Source: Leucobacter sp. Psy1 (GTDB taxonomy: Bacteria; Actinomycetota; Actinomycetes; Actinomycetales; Microbacteriaceae). Taken from it: a stretch of DNA of 64,000 nucleotides. The notes beneath the pieces are model-generated. The model was given only the letters and a program-made list of their open reading frames with translations. It made no database searches and had not been told where the DNA came from. Shown here piece after piece: positions 55,532 through 64,000 of this stretch. The stretch spans positions 1,178,001 through 1,242,000 of the forward strand of contig NZ_CP083692.1 of the NCBI RefSeq assembly GCF_020096995.1, read 5' to 3'. Positions within the stretch are counted from its first letter, which is position 1. Each line of letters begins with the position of its first letter. The position numbers and the translations under genes were made by a program.

Positions 55532-56869
55532 TTACGGGACCCGTACCACCTGGGTGTCGAGTGCTGCGTGCTTGGTCTCCGGAGCCCAGAGCATCGAAGC
55601 GACCCACCCGACGATCGGGAAAGCCGCGAGCAGCAGCAGCGTCCCGCTGGCGCCGAACGCGGAGAGCGCGAGCGGGAAGAGGTACGTGGCCCCCGCAGCG
55701 CCGATCCGGCTCATCGCCGCAGAGAAGCCGACTCCGGTACTCCGAAAGCGCGTCGAGAACATCTCGGGCGGGTAGACGTACTGGATGCTGTTCGAAGCGA
55801 CGATGATGAAGACGAACGCGCTGAACACGATGAGCTTCAGGAGGGGTGGCTGGTCGGCCCACAGACCGAGGTAGAGCAGCAGGGCCGCGAGGATCCCGAA
55901 CGTCCAGATGACGAACCCTCGCCGCGTCATCACGTACAGCAGCCAGAGCCCGAACGCGGCTCCCGCGAGTTGGAACGCGTTCATCACGAGGTCGAGGCCG
56001 AAGCCTCCGCTGAACCCCAGCTCATCGAGAACGGGGTTGATGAACGTGAAGATCGCGAAGAGCGGACCGACCTGACAGAACCAGAACAGGCCGGCGTACA
56101 ACACCCGACGCCAATCATTCTCCACGAAGAAGTCGCGCAGCGTGGTACTGGTCGTCGATTCGACGGCGGGGTGGAGCGTATAGCCGTCGCCGTAGTGACG
56201 GGTGACGATCTCCTGGGCCTCCCGCTCCCGACCCTGACTCTGCAACCATCGTGGTGATTCGGGGATCCCGAGCCTGATGAGGAGGACGATGAGCGCGGGG
56301 ACGGCGCTCGATGCCAGCAACCAGCGCCACGCCTCGGGATCCCAGAAGTGGGAGACGACGAAGGCGGCGATGAATCCCACGAACCAGAATGGGCCGATCG
56401 CTCCGACGAGCACGGTGCGCTTCGCTACCGGAGCGAATTCAGCGAGCAGCGAGGTGCCCACTGCGTACTCCACGCCGATGAGCAGGCCGAGCACCAGACG
56501 CAGCGCGACGAGATCCCAGGTGCCGACGACGAACAGCTGCAGGAGCGACACCACCGTGAAGCCGACGAGATTCCAGAAGAACACGCGTTTGCGGCCGAAG
56601 CGGTCGGCCACGCGGCCGAAGAAGAGCCCGCTGATGAAGATGCCGATGAGCGCGCTCGCGGCGATCAGCCCGGTCCCGAGCAACGAAAGACCGAGCTCAT
56701 CGGTGGCGGGGACGACGGCGCCTCCGATCACGCCGAGAATGTAGCCGTCCACGAAGATGCCGCCCAGGCAGGCGATGGTGACGAGGACGACGATGCGATT
56801 CACGGGAGCGGCGTCGTAGGGAGTCGTGCCGGTGGCCGTGGGCAGGGAGGAAGGCTGCGTCGTGCTCAC
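55532..56869 (-). CDS. MFS transporter (sugar porter-like / metabolite:H+ symporter)
   Basis: 445 residues, about twelve TM helices. MFS signatures GRVADRFGRKRVFFWN (loop 2-3) and PESPRWLQSQGR (after TM6) are clear, resembling the sugar-porter / aromatic-acid symporter group. GTG 56869 is the probable start. It is last in the minus-strand run glyA-sox-purU-MFS, 82 bp after purU, so it may import betaine, sarcosine or a related compound; the sequence does not prove the substrate. Confidence 0.85.
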   Translation of the reverse strand: MSTTQPSSLPTATGTTPYDAAPVNRIVVLVTIACLGGIFVDGYILGVIGGAVVPATDELGLSLLGTGLIAASALIGIFISGLFFGRVADRFGRKRVFFWNLVGFTVVSLLQLFVVGTWDLVALRLVLGLLIGVEYAVGTSLLAEFAPVAKRTVLVGAIGPFWFVGFIAAFVVSHFWDPEAWRWLLASSAVPALIVLLIRLGIPESPRWLQSQGREREAQEIVTRHYGDGYTLHPAVESTTSTTLRDFFVENDWRRVLYAGLFWFCQVGPLFAIFTFINPVLDELGFSGGFGLDLVMNAFQLAGAAFGLWLLYVMTRRGFVIWTFGILAALLLYLGLWADQPPLLKLIVFSAFVFIIVASNSIQYVYPPEMFSTRFRSTGVGFSAAMSRIGAAGATYLFPLALSAFGASGTLLLLAAFPIVGWVASMLWAPETKHAALDTQVVRVP

Positions 56870-56951
56870 GCGCGCACCCCCTCGGTGAAAGAAGGAATCA
56901 TGGTCAGGACTCCAGTAGTTGAACAGAGAACGGTGAGCGGGGCCGACGGGC

Positions 56952-57815
56952 TCAGCGGAGCACGACGGTGCGTCCGCCATTCAGGAAGACGCGGGACTCG
57001 CAGTGCCACTTCACGGCCTCGGCGAGCGCCTTCGACTCGGTGTCGCGACCGGCAGCCACGAGATCCTCGGGACTGTACGTGTGGTCGACCGGCTGCACCT
57101 GCTGCGCGATGATCGGTCCCTCGTCCAGTTCGTGGTTCACGTAGTGCGCCGTGGCTCCGATCGTCTTCACGCCGCGCTCGTAAGCCTGATGGTAGGGCTT
57201 GGCGCCCTTGAACGACGGGAGGAATGAGTGGTGAATGTTGATGGCGCGGCCCGTCAGCTCCCGAGAGAGGTCATCCGAGAGGATCTGCATGTACCTGGCG
57301 AGGACGACGAGGTCGATTTCGAACCGGTCGATGATGTCGAGCAGCTTCGCCTCTGACTGCGGCTTCGTCTCAGCGGTGATCGGGACGTGGTAGAAGGGGA
57401 TGCCGTGCCACTCGACGAGCTGACGGTGATCAGGGTGATTCGAGACCACGGCGGCGATCTCGGCCCGGAGCTCACCGGTTCGCTCACGGTAGAGCAGGTC
57501 GTTCAAGCAGTGCTCGAACTTCGACACCATGATGAGTACACGGGGTCGCACGTCGCCCGGCTTGAGACCCCACTCGGCCCCGTAGGTCTCGGCGAGCTCT
57601 CCGAACTCGGTCTCGAGCGCAGAGACGTCATCCGCCTCTGCGACGGTGAGGGCGAAGTGCGCGCGGAAGAAGAAGCGCTGCGTCACCGGATCATCGAACT
57701 GCTTGAGTTCAATGATGTCGCCGTCGTGGTGCACGAGCGCGCCGGTCAGTGCGTGGACGATACCCGTGCGCTGCGGGCACGAAAAGGTCAGAATGAACTC
57801 GTTCTTCGCGGTCAT
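56952..57815 (-). CDS. purU: Formyltetrahydrofolate deformylase
   Basis: 287 residues. N-terminal ACT domain (about 5-85) and C-terminal formyl-transferase fold with the active-site INIHHSFLPSF and VNHELDEGPIIAQ. It hydrolyses 10-formyl-THF to formate and THF, recycling THF loaded with methyl carbons by sarcosine oxidase and dimethylglycine dehydrogenase. AAGGA lies 6 nt upstream of ATG 57815. It follows soxG by 61 nt. Confidence 0.93.
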   Translation of the reverse strand: MTAKNEFILTFSCPQRTGIVHALTGALVHHDGDIIELKQFDDPVTQRFFFRAHFALTVAEADDVSALETEFGELAETYGAEWGLKPGDVRPRVLIMVSKFEHCLNDLLYRERTGELRAEIAAVVSNHPDHRQLVEWHGIPFYHVPITAETKPQSEAKLLDIIDRFEIDLVVLARYMQILSDDLSRELTGRAINIHHSFLPSFKGAKPYHQAYERGVKTIGATAHYVNHELDEGPIIAQQVQPVDHTYSPEDLVAAGRDTESKALAEAVKWHCESRVFLNGGRTVVLR

Positions 57816-57876
57816 GTTGCTTCCTTGCAAGTCAGGTCGTCAGAGAGGTGAGGGGCGCGCGGGAACCCGGTCCGGT

Positions 57877-58512
57877 CTACGCCCCGCCGAGGCCCCGAGT
57901 GGCGAAGCCGGAGGCGCGGAACTCGCGCATGCCGTCGATGAGCCAGAGCACGGTGTATTCGGCGAACGATGACCTGGGCAGGATGCGGAAGGCGTTGTGC
58001 TCCGCTCGGTGGATGATCACGGGTATCGTCCCGAGCAGTGTCTGCACCGCCTGTCCGACCTGGAAGGCGCGGGGGTGGAGGTCGACGTGGCAGCCCTTCT
58101 CGAGCACCGCTCTGGCCTCGCTGCCGGAGAGCTCGATGATGGTCCGGTTCCCCGAGAGGTCGATGACCTGACCCGGGAGTCCTTCGAGGGTCGCCGCTGC
58201 CGCATCGGCCTCTCCGGGCTCCTGACGGCGCGAGACGTCGATGACCAGGAACTCGTCGGGTGAGAGCCAGAGGCAATGGAGTCCGTGAGCGTCTCCCGTG
58301 GTCTGCCCGCACCACGTCGGCAGAACGATGCCGAGACTCTCTTCCACCCGTTCGGCCGAAGCGGAGCCAGGCCGCGCTCGCACGCCGAGCTGGGGTGCGA
58401 ACGCGATCTCGCGCACCGCAACGACTCCGGGGACCTCTGCGGCCGACATCTCGTCGGCGAGGCCGGCTGCGGGTGAGCGGCGCAGCTGATCGAGGTGGGT
58501 GGTGTTAGCCAT
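57877..58512 (-). CDS. soxG: Sarcosine oxidase gamma subunit
   Basis: 211 residues, GcvT-like small subunit of heterotetrameric sarcosine oxidase. Recognisable segments are [28 protein letters not shown] and the C-terminal [20 protein letters not shown] 58512 overlaps the soxA stop by 8 nt, giving translational coupling. Longer in-frame upstream sequence is the shadow of soxA. Confidence 0.88.
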   Translation of the reverse strand: MANTTHLDQLRRSPAAGLADEMSAAEVPGVVAVREIAFAPQLGVRARPGSASAERVEESLGIVLPTWCGQTTGDAHGLHCLWLSPDEFLVIDVSRRQEPGEADAAAATLEGLPGQVIDLSGNRTIIELSGSEARAVLEKGCHVDLHPRAFQVGQAVQTLLGTIPVIIHRAEHNAFRILPRSSFAEYTVLWLIDGMREFRASGFATRGLGGA

Positions 58513-61489
58513 CGCGACGGCTCCCTTCGGGGTCGAACAGGATTTGCGGGGTGATCTCGACGTCGATGAGGCGGCCATCCTTCGGGGTCTGCACGATTTC
58601 ACCGGCGCGCTCGCGACCATTCTCGATGAGGGCGAGTCCGAAGGGATGGCCGAGCGCGGCCGAGAGATATGAGGAGGTCACGTGGCCGATCATGGGTACC
58701 GGTCCGTCCTCGGGAGTGACCGGGGTGCCCGAGACGATGAGCTGTGCGCCTTCGTCGAGGCGTGTCTCCCGGTCGACCGGGACGACTCCGACAAGGTGCT
58801 TCCGGTTCGCGCGCATGTTGTCGTCACGCGAGTATGATCGCTTCCCGACGAAGTCCTTGAGCTTCGAGACCGCCCATTCCATGCCGGCGTCCTGCGGCGT
58901 CACGGTGCCGTCGGTGTCCTGGCCGATGATCACGAGTCCCTTTTCGGCGCGGAGCACGTGCATCGTCTCGGTGCCGTACGGGGTGATGTCGAACTCCGCA
59001 CCGGCTTCCGCGATGAGTTCCCACGTCGAGAGACCGTAGAAGTTGTCGACGTAGACCTCGAACGCGAGCTCTCCCGAGAAGGACACGCGGGCGATCCGCG
59101 CCGGCACGCCGTTCGCGAGCGTGGTCTCCCGGTACGCCATGAACGGGAATGCCTCGTTGGAGACGTCGATGTCGGGGGCGATCTTCCCGATCACCGCGCG
59201 GGATTTCGGCCCGGCGACCGCGACGACGTTGTACTGCTCGGTCGCCGAGGTGAAGCAGACATCGAGCTCGGGCCACTCGGTCTGGTGCCACTCCTCGAGC
59301 CAGTCGAGGACCTTGGCGGCACCGCCGGTCGTCGTCGTCATGAAGTAGCGGTCGTCGGCGAACCGCATGGTGACGCCGTCGTCGAAGAGCATGCCGTCCG
59401 GGGTGCACATGAGTCCGTACCTGCCCTGACCCACCTTGAGCTTCGCGAAGCCGTTGGTGTAGATCCGATTGAGGAACTCGGGGGAATCGGCGCCCCGGAT
59501 CTCGATTTTGCCGAGAGTCGAGGTGTCCTGGAAGCCGACCGACTCGCGCACAGCCGCGCACTCGCGCAGGACGGCCGTATCCACGTCCTCGCCGTCCTGC
59601 GGGTAGTACCACGGCCGCTTCCACTGCCCGACGTCTTCGAACAGCGCACCGTGTGCGACGTGCCATGGGTGAATGTTGGTCACGCGCGCCGGGTCGAAGA
59701 GTTCACCACGGCGTCGACCCGCGAGCGCCACGAACGGCACCGGGGTGTACGGTGGCCGGTTCTTCGTCGTGCCGACCGCGGAAGGATCCTGGGAGTTGAG
59801 CACGGCCGCGATCACTCCCATGGCGTTGACGCCCGACGTCTTCCCCTGGTCGTTCGCCGTCGAGATCGACGTGTAGCGCTTGATGTGCTCCGGCGAACGC
59901 ATGCCTGCGCCCGTCGCGCGGAGCACGTCGGCGACCGTCTGGTCGCGTTGCAGATCGACGAAGTGAGTGCGCCATTCGTCAGCCGCGGCCGACTCGAGCG
60001 AGGCGCCGCGTGCCGGCACGATCCACAGCGGGCGGACTGCCGCGTCGGGGATCACGTCCGAAGCGGAGGGCACGACGAGTGGAGCGGTGTACCCGAGATC
60101 GCGAGCTGCCAGGTGACCGGCCTCGGCACCCTCCCTGAGAGAGGACGCGAGACTGGTCGCGCCGTTCGCCGATCCGACGACGGCCTGGTTGTTGACCGGG
60201 GCTTCTGGCACGAACGCCGCGAGGTGGTCGTCCCACCGCACCAGACCCTGCCGGTTCGTGTGCAGATGCAGAACGGGGGAGTGCCCGCCCGAGACGGCGA
60301 GCAGGTCCGCGTGGAGTTCTTCGTGCTCGCCGACCGGCCGACCAGCAGCGTCGAGAGCCGAGACGACTACTGCTGAGAGCCTGCCATCGGTTTCCGCTGC
60401 GGTGTCGAACAGGACCGAGTCTGACGCCGAGGCGGTGTCGACCACGGCGGAGCCGAAGATGCCGCGGACACCGGTCTCCGCGAGCACGGCATCGGCGCGC
60501 GCCGACGCCTCAGGGCGGGAGTCGACGACTGCGGCGACCTGCAGTTCGGCGTCGATCAGGTCTTCGACCAGTGCGTATGCCGCGTCGTTCGTCGTCGCGA
60601 CGACGACGCGCGAACCCGGAGCGACGGCGTACCGGTTGAGATAGGTGCGTACGGCGCCTGCAAGCATGATGCCTGGCCGGTCGTTGTTCGCGAAGACGAT
60701 CGGGCGCTCGTGCGCGCCGGTGGCGAGGACCACGCGTTGCGCGCGCACGTGCCACACGCGCTGCCGCGAGACGCCGGCCGCGGCGAGCCGCTCGCGTTCG
60801 GCTGCGGGGAGGTGCGCCGTGCGGCGCTCGACGGCGATCACGTAGTTGCTGTCGTAGCTGCCGATCGCCGTGGTGCGGGGAAGATAGGTGAACTCGTCGT
60901 GTGCGTCGAGTCGGTCGATGGTCGCGCTCGCCCAAGATACGGAGTCCTGCTCATCGATCTCGCCGTCTTCGCTGCCAGGCCGAGAGGAGAGCAGGCTTCC
61001 GCCGGGGAGCGGCTGCTCGTCCATGAGCAGCACTCTGGCACCGGTCTTCGCCGCCTCGCGAGCTGCAGCGAGGCCGGCCGGCCCCGCGCCGACGATCAGT
61101 ACGTCGGTGTGCACGTGACGATGGTCGTACACGGCCCCGTCACCCGCGGGGTCGAGACGCCCGAGACCCTGAAGCCATCGCGCTTCGAGTCCACTGCAGG
61201 CGTGGATGGTGGTGGCGGGCAGCATGGACTCTGCGGGCTGTCCGCTCTGCTGAGAGGAGACGTGGAGGAGAGCGTTGGGCTCCTCCACGCCCGCGGTCAG
61301 AATGCCTCGGGGGCGCGCGAGGTACAGGGACGGGCCGCAGGCGATCCGATCGGCGGCGATCGCAGCGCTCGCGACGGTGTCTCCATCGAACCCGTGAACA
61401 TCGCCTCCGTCGAGCGTGAACGTGAAGGCGTCTTCCCGGTCGATGCCGTGGCCGGGGGAGTGAGCGGGGGACAGGCGCGAGGCAGTCAT
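58505..61489 (-). CDS. soxA: Sarcosine oxidase alpha subunit
   Basis: 994 residues, normal for the family. An N-terminal 2Fe-2S-like fold ([19 protein letters not shown]), then an NAD-binding oxidoreductase ([18 protein letters not shown] near 165), and a C-terminal GcvT-type THF-binding half (about 580-994). It demethylates sarcosine to glycine with H2O2 and 5,10-methylene-THF as products. ATG 61489 overlaps the soxD stop by 4 nt and has AAGGGAG upstream. Confidence 0.93.
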   Translation of the reverse strand: MTASRLSPAHSPGHGIDREDAFTFTLDGGDVHGFDGDTVASAAIAADRIACGPSLYLARPRGILTAGVEEPNALLHVSSQQSGQPAESMLPATTIHACSGLEARWLQGLGRLDPAGDGAVYDHRHVHTDVLIVGAGPAGLAAAREAAKTGARVLLMDEQPLPGGSLLSSRPGSEDGEIDEQDSVSWASATIDRLDAHDEFTYLPRTTAIGSYDSNYVIAVERRTAHLPAAERERLAAAGVSRQRVWHVRAQRVVLATGAHERPIVFANNDRPGIMLAGAVRTYLNRYAVAPGSRVVVATTNDAAYALVEDLIDAELQVAAVVDSRPEASARADAVLAETGVRGIFGSAVVDTASASDSVLFDTAAETDGRLSAVVVSALDAAGRPVGEHEELHADLLAVSGGHSPVLHLHTNRQGLVRWDDHLAAFVPEAPVNNQAVVGSANGATSLASSLREGAEAGHLAARDLGYTAPLVVPSASDVIPDAAVRPLWIVPARGASLESAAADEWRTHFVDLQRDQTVADVLRATGAGMRSPEHIKRYTSISTANDQGKTSGVNAMGVIAAVLNSQDPSAVGTTKNRPPYTPVPFVALAGRRRGELFDPARVTNIHPWHVAHGALFEDVGQWKRPWYYPQDGEDVDTAVLRECAAVRESVGFQDTSTLGKIEIRGADSPEFLNRIYTNGFAKLKVGQGRYGLMCTPDGMLFDDGVTMRFADDRYFMTTTTGGAAKVLDWLEEWHQTEWPELDVCFTSATEQYNVVAVAGPKSRAVIGKIAPDIDVSNEAFPFMAYRETTLANGVPARIARVSFSGELAFEVYVDNFYGLSTWELIAEAGAEFDITPYGTETMHVLRAEKGLVIIGQDTDGTVTPQDAGMEWAVSKLKDFVGKRSYSRDDNMRANRKHLVGVVPVDRETRLDEGAQLIVSGTPVTPEDGPVPMIGHVTSSYLSAALGHPFGLALIENGRERAGEIVQTPKDGRLIDVEITPQILFDPEGSRRDG

Positions 61490-61776
61490 CGTGCGCTCCC
61501 TTCGATGTTGGGGGTCTGCTGACCCATGGGGTACACGGCGAGGAACTCGTAGGTCACGGTGTCGCGCACGGCATTGAACCACTTCCGGCAGCCGGCCGCG
61601 TGCTGCCAGCGTTCGGCGAAGGCGCCCTTCGGGTTATCGCGGTAGAAGAGGTACTCGGCCCACTCCTGATCGGAGAGCGCGTAGGGATCCTCGGGGTAGG
61701 CGACGTGCGCCTGGCCGCCGTAGTGGTATTCGACCTCGTCGCGGGGTCCGCAGTTCGGGCAGTCGATGAGCAGCAT
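61486..61776 (-). CDS. soxD: Sarcosine oxidase delta subunit
   Basis: 96 residues, the zinc-binding subunit. CPNCG at residues 6-10 and the HAAGCRKWF motif near 59 give the expected Cys/His ligands. It is placed between soxB (21 nt) and soxA (4-nt overlap), the standard soxBDAG order. Confidence 0.93.
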   Translation of the reverse strand: MLLIDCPNCGPRDEVEYHYGGQAHVAYPEDPYALSDQEWAEYLFYRDNPKGAFAERWQHAAGCRKWFNAVRDTVTYEFLAVYPMGQQTPNIEGSAR

Positions 61777-61797
61777 GAGCGTGCCTTTCGTCTCGGA

Positions 61798-63015
61798 TCA
61801 GTGGGCGACGGCTGCGGCGCCGTGCTCGTCGATGAGGTGGCCGGTCTCGAACCGGTCGAGTGCGAAGGGGGCGTTCAGAGCGTGAGGCTCGTCGTGCGCG
61901 ATCGTGTGCGCGAACGTCAGTCCCGCTCCCGGGGTCCCCTTGAAGCCGCCAGTGCCCCAACCGCAGTTCACGTAGAGCTGGTCGATGGGGGTCTTCGAGA
62001 CGATCGGAGAAGCGTCGAAGGTGGTGTCCACGATGCCGCCCCATGTCCTGAGCAGGTGGGCTCGCGAGAAGATGGGGAAGAGTTCGACGGCGGCCGCCAT
62101 CTGCTCCTCGATCACGTGGAATCCGCCTCGCTGGCCGTAGCCGACGTAGGGGTCGATGCCCGCTCCCATGACGAGCTCGCCCTTGTGCGCCTGCGAAACG
62201 TAGACATGGACGTGGTTCGACATCACTACGGTAGGGTGCACGGGTTCGAAGAGCTCGGAGACGAGCGCCTGCAGAGGGTGGGACTGGATCGGAAGCCGGA
62301 AGCCCGCGAGGTCGGCGAGCACCGAGGAATGCCCGGCTGCGGCCAGCGCCACTTTTCCTGCCCCGATCCGACCGCGGTTGGTCTCCACGCCGATGACGCG
62401 ATTCCCCTCCTTCACGAAGCCGGTGACCTCGCAGTTCTGGATGATGTCCACGCCCATCTCATCGCACTTGCGGGCGAACGCCCACGCCACGTGATCGTGC
62501 TTCGCGATGCCGGCGCGGGGCTGATACGTCGCACCCATGACTGGGTAGCGGATGTCGTCCTCGATATTGATGATCGGGCAGACCTCCTTCACTTGCTGGG
62601 GGGCGAGGTACTCCGCATCCACCCCGTTCAAGACGTTCGCGTTGACGCGTCGGCGCGATTCGCGCACATCCTGCATCGTGTGGGCGAGATTCAGGACTCC
62701 GCGCTGGGAGAAGAGGAAGTCGTACTCGAGCTCTTCGGGAAGCTGTTCCCACAGCTTCATCGACTGCTCGTACATCCCGGCCGACTCGTCCCAGAGGTAA
62801 TTCGAGCGGATGATGGTGGTGTTGCGGGCCATGTTGCCGCCGGCGAGCCACCCGCGCTCCAGGATCGCGACGTTCGTGATCCCGTGCCGCTTGGCGAGGT
62901 AATAGGCGGTCGCGAGCCCGTGCCCGCCGCCGCCGACGATGATCACGTCGTAGGTCGGCTTCGGCTCGGGGTTCCGCCACAGGAAATCAGGGTGCTCGGG
63001 GAGGAGGTCGGCCAC
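61798..63015 (-). CDS. soxB: Sarcosine oxidase beta subunit
   Basis: 405 residues, DAO-type flavoprotein carrying FAD and covalent FMN. The dinucleotide motif is [18 protein letters not shown], followed by [12 protein letters not shown]. The His in [11 protein letters not shown] is at the usual FMN attachment region. It starts 2 nt after glyA, so glyA-soxBDAG-purU reads as one transcript. Confidence 0.93.
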   Translation of the reverse strand: MADLLPEHPDFLWRNPEPKPTYDVIIVGGGGHGLATAYYLAKRHGITNVAILERGWLAGGNMARNTTIIRSNYLWDESAGMYEQSMKLWEQLPEELEYDFLFSQRGVLNLAHTMQDVRESRRRVNANVLNGVDAEYLAPQQVKEVCPIINIEDDIRYPVMGATYQPRAGIAKHDHVAWAFARKCDEMGVDIIQNCEVTGFVKEGNRVIGVETNRGRIGAGKVALAAAGHSSVLADLAGFRLPIQSHPLQALVSELFEPVHPTVVMSNHVHVYVSQAHKGELVMGAGIDPYVGYGQRGGFHVIEEQMAAAVELFPIFSRAHLLRTWGGIVDTTFDASPIVSKTPIDQLYVNCGWGTGGFKGTPGAGLTFAHTIAHDEPHALNAPFALDRFETGHLIDEHGAAAVAH

Positions 63016-63017
63016 GA

Positions 63018-64000
63018 TCAGGCTCCGTTCTCATCGGTGGAGAGGCTCGGGTACAGGGGGTGAGCGTCCGCGAGGGCACGCACCCGGTCGCGGAGGGCAT
63101 CGAGCGTGCTGGAATCTGCGTCGCCGTCTCCGGCCCCCGCGATGAGGGTCTCCGCGATGATGTCAGCGACCTCGGCGAATGCCTCCTCGCTGAAGCCGCG
63201 GGTGGCGAGTGCCGGAGTTCCGATGCGCAGGCCCGACGTCACCATGGGTGGGCGGGGGTCGAAGGGGACGGCGTTGCGGTTCACGGTGATGTCGATCCGT
63301 GCGAGCAGATCCTCGCCCTCCTGCCCGTTCAGACTGCTGTCCCGCAGATCGACGAGCACGAGATGGACATCGGTGCCGCCGGTGAGCACGCGGATGCCGC
63401 GCGCCGCCACATCGGGAGCGGACAACCGATCGGCCAGGATCCGGGCCCCCGCGAGTGTGCGTTCCTGCCGCTCGCGGAAGTCCGCACCTGCGGCGATGCC
63501 GAACGCCACAGCCTTACCGGCGATGACGTGCTCGAGCGGTCCGCCCTGCTGGCCCGGGAAGACCGCAGAGTTGATCTTCTTCGCGATTTCGGGGTCGTTG
63601 GAGAGGATGATTCCTCCGCGCGGACCCGCGAGCGTCTTGTGCGTCGTCGAGGTCACGACGTGCGCGTGGGGGACGGGGCTCGGGTGGAGGCCTGTGGCGA
63701 CGAGTCCGGCGAAGTGGGCCATGTCGACCATGAGGAAGGCGCCGACGGCATCGGCGATCGCACGGAACCGCTCGAAGTCGAGCTGGCGCGGGTAGGCGGA
63801 CCAGCCGGCGACGATGAGCTGGGGGCGGTGCTCATGGGCGAGGCGTTCGACCTCGTCCATATCGATGGTCAGGGTGTCCTCGGTGACGCCGTATGCTGCG
63901 ACGTTGTAGAGCCTGCCCGAGAAGTTGATCTTCATTCCGTGGGTGAGGTGGCCGCCGTGCGCGAGATCGAGGCCCAGGATCGTGTCACCGGGTCGGATGA
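63018..64000 (-). CDS. glyA: Serine hydroxymethyltransferase, 5' end beyond window
   Basis: Partial: 327 residues are seen and the N-terminus lies past the window end. PLP-enzyme motifs: [25 protein letters not shown] and the Schiff-base lysine in [13 protein letters not shown]. It combines glycine and methylene-THF (both from sarcosine oxidation) into serine. It heads the sox operon. The reading frame is continuous to base 64000. Confidence 0.93.
   Translation of the reverse strand, partial: IRPGDTILGLDLAHGGHLTHGMKINFSGRLYNVAAYGVTEDTLTIDMDEVERLAHEHRPQLIVAGWSAYPRQLDFERFRAIADAVGAFLMVDMAHFAGLVATGLHPSPVPHAHVVTSTTHKTLAGPRGGIILSNDPEIAKKINSAVFPGQQGGPLEHVIAGKAVAFGIAAGADFRERQERTLAGARILADRLSAPDVAARGIRVLTGGTDVHLVLVDLRDSSLNGQEGEDLLARIDITVNRNAVPFDPRPPMVTSGLRIGTPALATRGFSEEAFAEVADIIAETLIAGAGDGDADSSTLDALRDRVRALADAHPLYPSLSTDENGA

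Noticed and set aside
55534-55546. TACGGGACCCGTA dyad near the end of the MFS gene
   Set aside because: It lies inside coding sequence at the 3' end, away from any promoter.
58958-60376. 472-codon plus-strand open frame over soxA
   Set aside because: Shadow of soxA; no recognisable domain, and the sox operon is continuous on the minus strand.

Overview
The window is high-GC, gene-dense DNA from an actinobacterium. Gene content and order (fdxA-dapC, dapD/dapE, a methyltransferase-tatB-mrp-DUF1003-CBS block, DEAD-box helicase with a ferritin-like partner and DUF3107) point to Actinomycetota. Codon usage, very short leaders and overall style suggest Microbacteriaceae, perhaps a Leucobacter-like organism; the genus is an inference. 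I see no rRNA, tRNA, CRISPR array, insertion sequence or prophage. Apart from one vapBC-like pair and one frameshifted nuclease-like gene this is ordinary chromosome.

Layout. 0-9.5 kb: edge of a membrane protein gene, pheS-pheT, a VapBC-type toxin-antitoxin pair, a two-domain VOC protein, argC-argJ-argB and a small A24 prepilin-type peptidase where argD would usually follow. 9.7-16.6 kb: a disaccharide module (lipoprotein binding protein, two ABC permeases, beta-phosphoglucomutase-like HAD enzyme, GH65 phosphorylase) without its own ATPase or regulator. 16.7-22.1 kb: ferredoxin, dapC, gltA, dapD, dapE and a DUF3117 mini-gene. 22.2-28.4 kb: O-methyltransferase, tatB, mrp, DUF1003, PRC/MgtE-N/CBS protein, general stress protein and small proteins of unknown role. 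28.4-37.6 kb: aminopeptidase P, PHP phosphoesterase, DEAD-box helicase, ferritin-like protein, RNA m5U methyltransferase, DUF3107, membrane-anchored penicillin-acylase family enzyme. 37.7-46.8 kb: pcrA/uvrD helicase, two tandem GGDEF proteins, sucC-sucD, a frameshifted DUF559-type gene and a MetE-like protein.

46.8-64 kb is a coherent glycine-betaine catabolic region. A Rieske monooxygenase and its reductase (gbcA/gbcB-like) remove the first methyl group, a dimethylglycine-dehydrogenase-like flavoprotein the second, and heterotetrameric sarcosine oxidase (soxBDAG) the third, giving glycine. GlyA can turn glycine plus methylene-THF into serine. A zinc-dependent formaldehyde dehydrogenase and formyl-THF deformylase (PurU) handle the released one-carbon units. 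A LysR and an IclR regulator and an MFS transporter are interspersed.

The most interesting signals are non-coding. (i) A -10-like hexamer lies 6-8 nt upstream of the start codon of about fourteen genes, implying leaderless transcripts. (ii) gltA and sucC share a TCTCGACnTCGAGA palindrome, suggesting common TCA-cycle control. (iii) The frameshifted DUF559-type gene is bracketed by an exact 13-bp inverted repeat lying inside or beside strong hairpins. (iv) A sugar permease carries a predicted beta-sandwich insertion in an extracytoplasmic loop.
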